NCBI GenBank assembly: GCA_947581665.1
Contig: CANPVI010000024.1
Coordinates: 1 to 12,620 of the forward strand
Direction: 5' to 3'
Source of the DNA: an uncultured Atopobiaceae bacterium
Lineage (GTDB): Bacteria > Actinomycetota > Coriobacteriia > Coriobacteriales > Atopobiaceae
Length of the DNA stretch: 12,620 bases
A program made the translations under genes and the position numbers. Under the pieces are notes generated by a model that saw only the letters and a program-made list of their open reading frames with translations, did not search any database and had not been told where the DNA came from. This document shows, piece after piece, positions 5,273 through 12,620 of this stretch; position 1 is the stretch's first letter; each line of letters starts with the position of its first letter.

Positions 5273-5863
5273 ATGAGCATCAACCGCGTCCTGATCACCG
5301 GCAATCTCACCCGTGATCCCCAGCTTCGCATGACCACCAACGGCACCCGCGTGATGAACTTCGGGGTGGCCGTGAACGATCGTCGCCGCAACCAGCAGAC
5401 TGGTGAGTGGGAGGACTTCCCGAACTTCATCGACTGCGTGCTCTTCGGCCAGCGCGCCGATTCGCTCTCGCGCTTCCTCGCGAAGGGCACGAGGGTCGCG
5501 ATCGAGGGCAAGCTGCGCTACAGCACCTGGGAGTCCCAGGAGGGCCAGCGTCGCTCGAAGATCGAGGTGGTCGTGGATGACCTCGACTTCCTCTCCCCCC
5601 GCCGAAACGACGGCGGCCAGGGCCGAGGCGGGTATCAAGGCGGCCAGGGCTACCAGCCCAACCAAGGCTACCAAGGCGGTCAGGGCTACGGCGCGCAAAA
5701 CCGCGGCTATGGGAGCGATGGCTCCGGCTACGGTTCCGCGCCCAGCTATTCGGTGCCAGCGCCCGCGGGCGACGGCGCCGACGACGGAATGTCGGCAGGC
5801 TCTTCCCCGGCGGCGCCCCTGCCGCCCGAGGGAGCGGTCTACGACGAGGACATCCCCTTCTAA
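5273..5863 (+). CDS. ssb: Single-stranded DNA-binding protein
   Basis: The 196-residue SSB protects single-stranded DNA in replication, repair and recombination. Residues 1-108 form the OB fold, starting MSINRVLITGNLTRDPQLR and including the NFIDCVLFGQRA and GKLRYSTWE strands. Residues 112-155 are a flexible Gly/Gln/Tyr linker with near-repeats of GYQGGQGY. The acidic tip DEDIPF is the conserved peptide through which SSB recruits partner proteins. ATG 5273 is preceded by AGAGAGGTG; upstream in-frame codons show no SSB similarity. It sits between rpsF and rpsR as in many Gram-positive bacteria. Confidence 0.97.
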   Translation: MSINRVLITGNLTRDPQLRMTTNGTRVMNFGVAVNDRRRNQQTGEWEDFPNFIDCVLFGQRADSLSRFLAKGTRVAIEGKLRYSTWESQEGQRRSKIEVVVDDLDFLSPRRNDGGQGRGGYQGGQGYQPNQGYQGGQGYGAQNRGYGSDGSGYGSAPSYSVPAPAGDGADDGMSAGSSPAAPLPPEGAVYDEDIPF

Positions 5864-5872
5864 GGAAGCAGC

Positions 5873-6160
5873 ATGCCACGTAAAGTTCGCTCGAAGACCT
5901 CTGGGGACTACCAGAGGCAGCCGCGCCGCAAGGTGTGCCAGTTTTGCCGCGACGGCGTGAAGGAAATCGATTACAAGGACACGCAACTCCTGCGCAAGTA
6001 CGTCACGGACCGCGGCAAGATCAAGCCGCGCCGCGTGACCGGCGCGTGCCGCCAGCACCAGAACATGATCCAGAACGCCATCAAGCGCGCTCGCACGATG
6101 GCCCTCATGCCCTACGCCGTGCCCGTGGTCACCAATCGTGGCGCCCGGAGGCGCGACTAA
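5873..6160 (+). CDS. rpsR: 30S ribosomal protein S18, zinc-binding type
   Basis: The 95-residue S18 has the conserved core (KEIDYKDTQLLRKYV, then GKIKPRRVTG). Cys22, Cys25, Cys59 and His62 form the CxxC...CxxH zinc-ribbon set of the so-called C+ form of S18. Many bacteria carry a second, zinc-free paralogue made under zinc limitation; none is in this window. It starts nine bases after ssb, with AAGGAA as ribosome-binding site, so it is in the same operon. The protein binds S6 on the 30S platform. Confidence 0.97.
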   Translation: MPRKVRSKTSGDYQRQPRRKVCQFCRDGVKEIDYKDTQLLRKYVTDRGKIKPRRVTGACRQHQNMIQNAIKRARTMALMPYAVPVVTNRGARRRD

Positions 6161-6175
6161 CCGAAGGAGCCGTAC

Positions 6176-6766
6176 ATGAACGTAATCCTGTTGACTGAGC
6201 TCCGCGGTAAGGGCGGCGAGGGCGACGTGATCGACGTGGCCCAGGGCTACGCCGAGAACTACCTCTTCCGCAAGGGCATCGCGCAGCCCGCCACCGAAGG
6301 CAACCTGAAGCAGCTCGAGGAGCGCCGCCACAACATCCAGAAGCGCGAGATCCGTCGCGTGGAGGACGCCGAGGCCGTGCGCGACATCCTCGAGGGCAAG
6401 CTCATCACCATCGAAGACGTGCGCGTGGGCGAGGAGGGCCAGCTCTACGGCTCGGTGACCTCCACCATGATCGCGGACGCCATCGCGAGCCAGCTGAAGG
6501 TGACGATCGATCGCCGCCGCGTGGAGCTCAACGCCCCCATCAAGCAGGCCGGCCTGCACGTGGTGGACGTGAACCTCTACCGCGACATCTCCGCCTCGCT
6601 GAACGTGCAGGTGAGCAAGCCCGAGGACCTTCCCGCGGCCGATGAGGTCGCAGAGGAGGGCGCCGAGCTCGCCACCGAGGCCGACCTCGAGGGCGCCCAG
6701 CTTGCCGAGGACGCGCACGATCTCGAGGTCGCCGAGAAGGAGGCCGCCGAAGCCGCGGAGGCGTAA
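6176..6766 (+). CDS. rplI: 50S ribosomal protein L9 with acidic C-terminal extension
   Basis: L9 binds 23S rRNA near the base of the L1 stalk. The N-terminal domain (residues 1-50) has the signature of the family, with GKGGEGDVIDVAQGYAENYL. The long connecting helix (50-75) and C-terminal domain (to about 147) follow. Typical L9 is about 150 residues; this one has 196, the surplus being a tail (148-196) of almost only Ala, Glu, Asp, Leu and Val. AAGGAG precedes ATG 6176. It is the last gene of the operon, followed by a strong terminator at 6895-6930. Confidence 0.96.
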   Translation: MNVILLTELRGKGGEGDVIDVAQGYAENYLFRKGIAQPATEGNLKQLEERRHNIQKREIRRVEDAEAVRDILEGKLITIEDVRVGEEGQLYGSVTSTMIADAIASQLKVTIDRRRVELNAPIKQAGLHVVDVNLYRDISASLNVQVSKPEDLPAADEVAEEGAELATEADLEGAQLAEDAHDLEVAEKEAAEAAEA

Positions 6767-6894
6767 GGGCCCAAGCGCCCCGGGGCGGTCCAACGGTCCG
6801 ATCTCGGGTTGCATTCTCGGAAAGGGCACTTTCGACATACCCAATCCCGCGCGCGGGCTCGAGAATATGCCGAAGTACCTGCGAAACCACAACG

Positions 6895-6930
6895 AAAGAC
6901 CGTTCGTCAAGCGAGACGGACGGTCTTTTT
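6895..6930 (+). terminator. Strong terminator of the rpsF operon
   Basis: AAAGACCGTTCGTC (6895-6908) pairs over 14 bp, with one T-G pair, with 6915-6928; the loop is AAGCGA and a run of five T residues follows. It lies 128 bases after rplI. The A-rich left base means it could also work leftward. Between rplI and this hairpin (6767-6894) I see only a weak inverted repeat, ATTCTCG versus CGAGAAT. Confidence 0.88.
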
Positions 6931-7241
6931 ATTCATCGATGCCGATTGAACTGTGCCGTTGAGCTGCGGTTTTGTGAGATCGAAAATCAATCAAACGGTG
7001 TAAGCCCATGTAAATGGGCGTGTGAGAAATTTCGTGATGCTTCTGTGAACGATGTACAAAACTCACGTCCAAAATTCGCGAAAATTTGTAGAAAACGTCG
7101 AAAAGTGTCGTTTCGCGGGAAGGCGCGAAGGGACTTTGCACATCGCGGAGTCGAGAGCCGCGAGGTGCCAAAAGTGCGCTCATTCTTGTTGGGTTTGGGG
7201 GCTACCATCCATTCTCACGTGTCGGAGCGAGTGGAGTGCGC
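6931..7241. other. Relatively AT-rich gap upstream of dnaB, no gene found
   Basis: About 310 bases without a convincing gene. Base composition from roughly 6930 to 7130 is clearly richer in A and T than the surrounding coding DNA, with runs such as AAAATT, GAAAA and TTTT. It contains the palindrome at 7004-7019, two copies of TGTGAGA (6973 and 7021) and an AAATT/AATTT inverted repeat near 7072-7088. Short frames on both strands lack ribosome-binding sites and recognisable content. It probably holds the dnaB promoter and control sites. Confidence 0.6.
7004..7019. repeat. Perfect palindrome, possible operator
   Basis: GCCCAT and ATGGGC flank GTAA, giving a 16-base inverted repeat inside the AT-rich gap. 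The size suits binding by a dimeric regulator; as RNA it would be a 6-bp hairpin with a 4-base loop. No T run follows, so it is not a terminator. Confidence 0.45.
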
Positions 7242-8681
7242 ATGCCCGAGTTTGCGGAAAAGCCACGTCTGAGCGAGGTGCCCTCGAGCGCCGCGCGCCG
7301 AGGCCTCGTGCTGAACAGCGGCCAGGCGCCGGATCTCATCCTTCCCCACGACGCCAAGGCGGAGAGCTCCGTGCTCGCCGCCATGATCACCTCCGACGAC
7401 GTCCTCAGGGATTGCTTGATCGACCTCAAGAAGGAGGACTTCTACCTCGAGCGGAACCGCATCGTCTTCGACGCCCTGCACACACTCTTCAACAAGAGCT
7501 ACCCCACGGATCCCATCTCCATCGTGAGCCACCTGCGCAGCCAGGGCACGCTCGAGCGCGCGGGCGGCGCGTCCTACGTGAACGACCTCGCCAACCAGCT
7601 CTTCTCGCTCGTGTCGTGGAAGCACCACGCCGAGCTCGTGAAGCGCGACAGCCTCCTGCGCTCGATGATGGTCGCCGCGGCGAACATCACCGCTCTCGCG
7701 GCGGACGCCCCGGAGGACCCCAAGGAGGTCGTGGATGCCGCGGAGGAGCTCCTCTACAAGGCCACCGAGGGCAACGTGGGCAACGCCACGATCCCCATCG
7801 GCGAGGCCATGGTCGCGCTCTACAACGACATCCAGGTGCGAAAGGAGATGGGCAGCCAGCTCCTCGGCATCACCACCGGCTACGAGCGCCTCGATGAGAC
7901 CCTCATGGGCCTTCGCCCGGGCCAGCTCATCGTCGTGGGCGCGCGCCCGGCCGTGGGCAAGACCTCCTTCGCGCTGAACCTCGCCGTCGAGGCCGCAAAC
8001 CCGGATAAGCCCGACGCCCAAGCTTCCGTCCTCATCTTCTCCCTCGAGATGAGCTCGATGGAAATCGCCCAGCGCCTGCTCTCGAGCACGTCGAACGTGA
8101 GCCACTCGGCCATCGCCAAGGGCCACATCTCCGCGTCGGAGTGGCCGGTCATCACCTCCGCGAGCCAGCACCTCTCGCGCCTCGACATCGCCATCGACGA
8201 CACCCCGGGCACGAGCGTCACGGAGATCCGCGCGAAGGCGCGTCGCCACTTCCACGGCAAGGAGCGCGGGCTCATCATCGTGGACTACCTGCAGCTCCTG
8301 TCCTCGGGCAGGCGCTACTCCGACAACCGCGCCACCGAGGTGGCCGAGATGAGCCGCGGCCTCAAGATCATGGCGAAGGATCTCGGCGTGCCGGTGATCG
8401 CCCTCTCGCAGCTGAACCGCCAATCCACCAACGCCGCGCCGCGCCGCCCCCAGCTCTACGACCTGCGCGAGAGCGGCGCCATCGAGCAGGACGCCGACGT
8501 CGTCATCCTCATGGACAAATCGAACTCCCCCGAGGAGGCCGAGCGTCCGGATCGCCCGGATAAGAACATGACGGACTTCATCATCGCGAAGAACCGCTCC
8601 GGCCCCACGAACATCATCACCATGGGCTTCCTCGATCGCATCACGAAGTTCTTCGAGATCGACCATCGCCACGAGGAATAG
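7242..8681 (+). CDS. dnaB: Replicative DNA helicase DnaB
   Basis: The 479-residue hexameric helicase unwinds DNA at the replication fork. The N-terminal domain (about 30-150) contains the AESSVLAAM and ERNRIVFDAL helices. The RecA-like C-terminal domain has Walker A GARPAVGKT (233-241, Lys240), Walker B-type IIVDYLQLL with Asp348, SQLNR, and RESGAIEQDADVVILM near the end. Length is normal, and no intein interrupts the Walker region, a common intein site in this gene. ATG 7242 was preferred over GTG 7236 because GGAG (7233-7236) overlaps the latter. It follows the AT-rich gap, so it is likely transcribed separately from the rpsF operon. Confidence 0.97.
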   Translation: MPEFAEKPRLSEVPSSAARRGLVLNSGQAPDLILPHDAKAESSVLAAMITSDDVLRDCLIDLKKEDFYLERNRIVFDALHTLFNKSYPTDPISIVSHLRSQGTLERAGGASYVNDLANQLFSLVSWKHHAELVKRDSLLRSMMVAAANITALAADAPEDPKEVVDAAEELLYKATEGNVGNATIPIGEAMVALYNDIQVRKEMGSQLLGITTGYERLDETLMGLRPGQLIVVGARPAVGKTSFALNLAVEAANPDKPDAQASVLIFSLEMSSMEIAQRLLSSTSNVSHSAIAKGHISASEWPVITSASQHLSRLDIAIDDTPGTSVTEIRAKARRHFHGKERGLIIVDYLQLLSSGRRYSDNRATEVAEMSRGLKIMAKDLGVPVIALSQLNRQSTNAAPRRPQLYDLRESGAIEQDADVVILMDKSNSPEEAERPDRPDKNMTDFIIAKNRSGPTNIITMGFLDRITKFFEIDHRHEE

Positions 8682-8752
8682 CCCTCCCGCAAGCAGGAAA
8701 GACCAAGCGGGCATTCCCGGTCCCGGGGAGGCGGATTGATGAAAGGGGCGTT

Positions 8753-8780
8753 GCGGCGCGTGGGGCGTCACGCCCCGCCG
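8753..8780 (+). other. GC-rich hairpin between dnaB and purA
   Basis: GGGGCG and CGCCCC pair around TCA, and GCGGC/GCCGC continues the stem across a 4-base bulge. There is no T run. It may mark the end of the dnaB transcript or lie in the -35 area of the purA promoter. The rest of 8682-8866 shows no gene. Confidence 0.4.
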
Positions 8781-8792
8781 CGATGGCTCTTC

Positions 8793-8798
8793 TATACT
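8793..8798 (+). promoter_or_regulatory. Probable -10 box of purA
   Basis: TATACT matches the tRNA-Ser -10 exactly and lies 68 bases before the purA start, leaving a leader of about 60 bases. As elsewhere here, no clear -35 is seen. Confidence 0.5.
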
Positions 8799-8866
8799 TG
8801 GGCGTGTGGGCCGCGCTGGGCGGCGCGGGCCCGCGGCAAACGGATGCAGAGGGCGAGGAGAGAGCC

Positions 8867-10153
8867 ATGGGCGTGACCGTGCTCGTGGGCACCCAGTGGG
8901 GTGACGAGGGAAAAGGCAAGGTCACGGACCTCATCTCCGGTGACTTTGACGTCGTGTGCCGCTATCAGGGCGGCGCGAACGCCGGCCACACGGTGATCGT
9001 GGGCGATCGGAAATTCGGCCTCCACCAGGTGCCCTCCGGCGTCATGTACCCCGGCGTCGTGCCCGTCATCGGCAACGGCTGCATCGTCGACCCCGAGATC
9101 CTCGTGGAGGAGATGGACCTGCTCGAGGCCGACGGAATCTCCTGCGACCTCCTGAAGATCTCCGGCAACGCGCATCTCGTGATGCCCTACCACAAGGACC
9201 TCGACGGCGCGAACGAGCGTCGCCTCGGCAAGAACCTCATCGGCACCACGCGTCGCGGCGTGGGTCCCTGCTATGCCGACAAGGCCACGCGGATCGGCCT
9301 TCGCGTGCAGGACCTCTTGGACGAGAAGGTCTTCCGCGAGAAGCTCGAGACGGCCCTCGCCGAGAAGAACCCCATCTTGAGCCTCGTCTACGGCCTGCCC
9401 ACCTACACGGTGGACGAGATCACCGAGCGCTATCGCCCCTACGCGAAGCGCCTCGCGCCCTACATCGTGGAATCCTCGCGCTTCCTGAACGACGCCATCG
9501 ACGCCGGACAGTCCATCCTCTTCGAGGGCGCGCAGGCCACGATGCTCGACATCGACCACGGCACCTACCCCTTCGTCACGAGCTCCAATTGCACCGCCGG
9601 AGGCGCCGTCACCGGTTCGGGCGTGGGCCCCGTGGCCATCGACCGCGTGCTCGGCATCGCGAAGGCCTACCTCACGCGCGTGGGCTCCGGCCCCTTCTTG
9701 ACGGAGCTTCCGCAGGGAGACGAGATCGGAGAGAAGCTCTGCGAGGTGGGCCACGAGTACGGCGTCACCACCGGGCGCAAGCGCCGTTGCGGCTGGTACG
9801 ACGCGGTGGTGGTGAACTACGCCGCCCGCGTGAACGGCCTCACCGACCTCGCCATCACCAAGCTCGACGTCCTCGGGTGCCTCGACGAGATCAAGATCTG
9901 CGTGGCCTACGAGGCGGACGGCGTGCGCTACACGACCGTGCCCGAGCACCAATCCGTGTTCTACAAGGCCAAGCCGGTCTACCTCACGGTCCCCGGCTGG
10001 AAGTGCGACATCAGCGGCTGCCGTACGTTCTTCGACCTCCCGCGCGAGGCGAAGGACTACATCGACCTCATCGAGCAGCTCGCCGGCGTGCGTGTCTCCA
10101 TCGTGGCCGTGGGTCCCGAGCGCGACCAGACCATCGACCGCCACTGGCGTTGA
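8867..10153 (+). CDS. purA: Adenylosuccinate synthetase
   Basis: The 428-residue enzyme joins IMP and aspartate, using GTP, to make adenylosuccinate, the first committed step to AMP. The nucleotide loop GTQWGDEGKGK is at 8-18 with the expected catalytic Asp13, and GGANAGHT supplies His41, the matching catalytic histidine. Further family stretches include GTTRRGVGPCYADKATRIG, GAQATMLDIDHGTYPFVTS and TGRKRRCGWYD. Start ATG 8867 is preceded by GAGGAG; the in-frame codons upstream contain the -10 region and are not part of the protein. It is followed after 13 bases by the DegV gene, so the two are probably co-transcribed. Confidence 0.98.
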   Translation: MGVTVLVGTQWGDEGKGKVTDLISGDFDVVCRYQGGANAGHTVIVGDRKFGLHQVPSGVMYPGVVPVIGNGCIVDPEILVEEMDLLEADGISCDLLKISGNAHLVMPYHKDLDGANERRLGKNLIGTTRRGVGPCYADKATRIGLRVQDLLDEKVFREKLETALAEKNPILSLVYGLPTYTVDEITERYRPYAKRLAPYIVESSRFLNDAIDAGQSILFEGAQATMLDIDHGTYPFVTSSNCTAGGAVTGSGVGPVAIDRVLGIAKAYLTRVGSGPFLTELPQGDEIGEKLCEVGHEYGVTTGRKRRCGWYDAVVVNYAARVNGLTDLAITKLDVLGCLDEIKICVAYEADGVRYTTVPEHQSVFYKAKPVYLTVPGWKCDISGCRTFFDLPREAKDYIDLIEQLAGVRVSIVAVGPERDQTIDRHWR

Positions 10154-10166
10154 ATGGCGGAGCGGC

Positions 10167-11093
10167 ATGACCCATCCCTTTGCCATCGTCTGCGATAGCT
10201 GCGCCGACCTCACCCTTTCGTGGTACGAGGCCAACGACGTGACGGTCGTGCCCTTCAAGCTGCGCTTCAACCAATCCGTCTACGACGACGTCCTCGAGCT
10301 CACGCCCGCGGACGCGAACAACCTCCTCACGCTCGGCACGCCGCTCTCGGTGCTCGCGCCCTCCGTGGCGGACTTCCGCGTGTGCTTCCAGCGCCTCGCC
10401 GAGGAGGGGGTCGAGCGGGTGGCGTGCGTGTGCGCGTCCTCCGCGCTCACGAGCACCTGCACCTCCGCGCGCCTCGCGGCACAGGCGCTCGGCTCCGAGC
10501 CTGCCATCCGCATCGACATCGTCGACACGCGCGCCGTGTCGGTGGGGGAGGGCATGATCGTGTGCGACCTCGTGCGCACGCGCATCGCCGGCCTCGGCTT
10601 CGAGGAGGCCCTCGCGCACGCGCGCGAGCTCGCGGAGCACCTCTCCATGCTCATGGTCTCGAGCCCGCAGAACGCCTTCTCGCTCGCGCCTTCCTTCACC
10701 TTCGCACAGCGCCTGCGCTCGAGGTTCGACAAGACGCTCGGACGCTGGAACCTCTGGGCGTTCGACGTCGACGGCGCGCCGAGCATGGTGGCGAGCGCGC
10801 AGGATCCCGCCCAGCTCGCCGCGCTCGTGGCGAACCTCGTCACGGTGGACTGCGAGCGCGAGGGTTTCATGGTGCACGCGGGCTACCTCACGGGCCTCAC
10901 GAACGCGGCGCTCGCGCTGCGCGACACGGTGGCCGCGAGGCTCTCCGAGGGCCGCTCGCTCGGCATCGTGCACTCCTCGGGCGTCATGGGGTATCGCGCG
11001 GGGCTGGGCGGCTTCGGGCTCGCCTACGTGCCCGAGCGCTACCTCTATCTCCGAGACGACCTGCCCAAGCTCATTCCCGAATCCGTCATCTAG
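10167..11093 (+). CDS. DegV family protein, probable fatty-acid-binding
   Basis: The 308-residue protein begins with the family start (IVCDSCADL, residues 7-15) and has an SSALTSTCTSA stretch like the lipid-pocket SSxLSGT region. DegV proteins bind a fatty acid; some (FakB) present it to a kinase for phospholipid synthesis. Near the C-terminus, where relatives usually show an HTGPG-like motif, this protein reads RAGLGGFG from Arg277, so ligand or partner handling may differ. ATG 10167 has GGAG at 10159-10162. It sits between purA and purD, with no fakA-like gene in view; the link to purine synthesis may be only transcriptional. Confidence 0.88.
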   Translation: MTHPFAIVCDSCADLTLSWYEANDVTVVPFKLRFNQSVYDDVLELTPADANNLLTLGTPLSVLAPSVADFRVCFQRLAEEGVERVACVCASSALTSTCTSARLAAQALGSEPAIRIDIVDTRAVSVGEGMIVCDLVRTRIAGLGFEEALAHARELAEHLSMLMVSSPQNAFSLAPSFTFAQRLRSRFDKTLGRWNLWAFDVDGAPSMVASAQDPAQLAALVANLVTVDCEREGFMVHAGYLTGLTNAALALRDTVAARLSEGRSLGIVHSSGVMGYRAGLGGFGLAYVPERYLYLRDDLPKLIPESVI

Positions 11094-11094
11094 C

Positions 11095-11113
11095 GCGCGG
11101 CCGGGCGCCGCGC
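11095..11113 (+). other. Small GC-rich hairpin between degV-like gene and purD
   Basis: GCGCGGC and GCCGCGC form a 7-bp stem with a 5-base loop, starting directly after the stop codon. There is no T run, so termination is doubtful. A GGAAGGGGAG ribosome-binding site for purD follows further on. Confidence 0.35.
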
Positions 11114-11151
11114 TCGCACGACACACCCGCAGTACTCGCGGAAGGGGAGCC

Positions 11152-12458
<1,307 letters not shown>

Positions 12459-12462
<4 letters not shown>

Positions 12463-12620
12463 GGCCGCACGATCCCATCCGCGAGGAACCCGTATTCGAA
12501 TCCGACGCCCACGCGTTCGCGCGTGGCGGCGACGGTGCGCTCGATTCCACCCTCGAGGAGAGGATCGTGGGCGAGCGAAAAAGCCCACGCTCGTGGCGAT
12601 GGTGAGGATCCTCACCATCG
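12459..12620 (+). CDS. Start of an unidentified gene with apparent frame switch, cut by the window edge
   Basis: GTG 12459 overlaps the purD stop (GTGA), and AAGGAGG at 12442-12448 lies ten bases upstream, as in translationally coupled genes. The frame encodes 48 residues beginning MRPHDPIREEPVFESDAHAF, with G/C-rich third positions, then stops at 12603-12605. After the five A residues at 12578-12582 the coding signature moves to the -1 frame, which reads KKPTLVAMVRILTI to the edge with every third base G or C. The gene probably continues in that frame. Causes could be a lost A (mutation or sequencing error) or ribosomal slippage. I do not recognise the product; the second part could lead into a membrane helix. 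Confidence 0.55.
12597..12620. repeat. Perfect 24-base palindrome at the window end
   Basis: CGATGGTGAG (12597-12606) and CTCACCATCG (12611-12620) flank GATC, so the last 24 bases equal their own reverse complement. Consequently MVRILTI is readable from both strands. It may be a true site or the sign of an assembly fold-back at a contig end. Confidence 0.8.

Noticed and set aside
6931..7241. Replication origin upstream of dnaB
   Set aside because: The region is AT-richer, but I find no TTATCCACA-like DnaA box cluster, and dnaA and dnaN are not in the window.
7242..8681. Intein in dnaB
   Set aside because: The helicase is of normal length and the Walker A region is uninterrupted.

Overview
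The window is GC-rich, with strong G/C preference at third codon positions and Shine-Dalgarno sequences of the AGGAGG type. The conserved block rpsF-ssb-rpsR-rplI-dnaB-purA, a DUF4013 membrane protein and the codon use suggest a high-GC Gram-positive bacterium, most likely class Coriobacteriia. That placement is inference from gene content; no taxonomic marker was compared.

Layout. (1) Positions 1-540 are non-coding on the left arm. Two tRNA-Ser genes (anticodons GGA and CGA, both with encoded CCA) read leftward and end in a hairpin terminator. To their left is a striking element: five consecutive perfect hairpins enclosed by a long closing stem, bounded by two 76-bp direct copies (one mismatch) of the tRNA-Ser 3' end plus its terminator. 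(2) Positions 612-4692 hold four rightward genes of accessory or poorly known type: a TRIC/UPF0126 membrane protein with an unusual repetitive tail, a PaaI-like hotdog thioesterase, an Arg/Glu/His-rich probable coiled-coil protein, and a DUF4013 membrane protein with a long cytoplasmic tail built as A-B-A-B repeats. (3) Positions 4935-6766 are the classic rpsF-ssb-rpsR-rplI operon (S6, single-strand binding protein, zinc-type S18, L9), closed by a strong terminator at 6895-6930. (4) After a comparatively AT-rich gap of about 310 bp comes dnaB, the replicative helicase, then purA. (5) A DegV-family protein and purD follow, and a further gene begins overlapping the purD stop and runs to the window edge with an apparent frame switch. 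The last 24 bases are a perfect palindrome.

Functionally, the right two thirds is housekeeping: translation (S6, S18, L9), replication (SSB, DnaB) and purine synthesis (adenylosuccinate synthetase, GAR synthetase), all on the + strand. The less-explained material lies in the left third and in the last 160 bases. I see no CRISPR array, no transposase gene and no recognisable defence system. The best candidate for something undescribed is the multi-hairpin element at 68-275.
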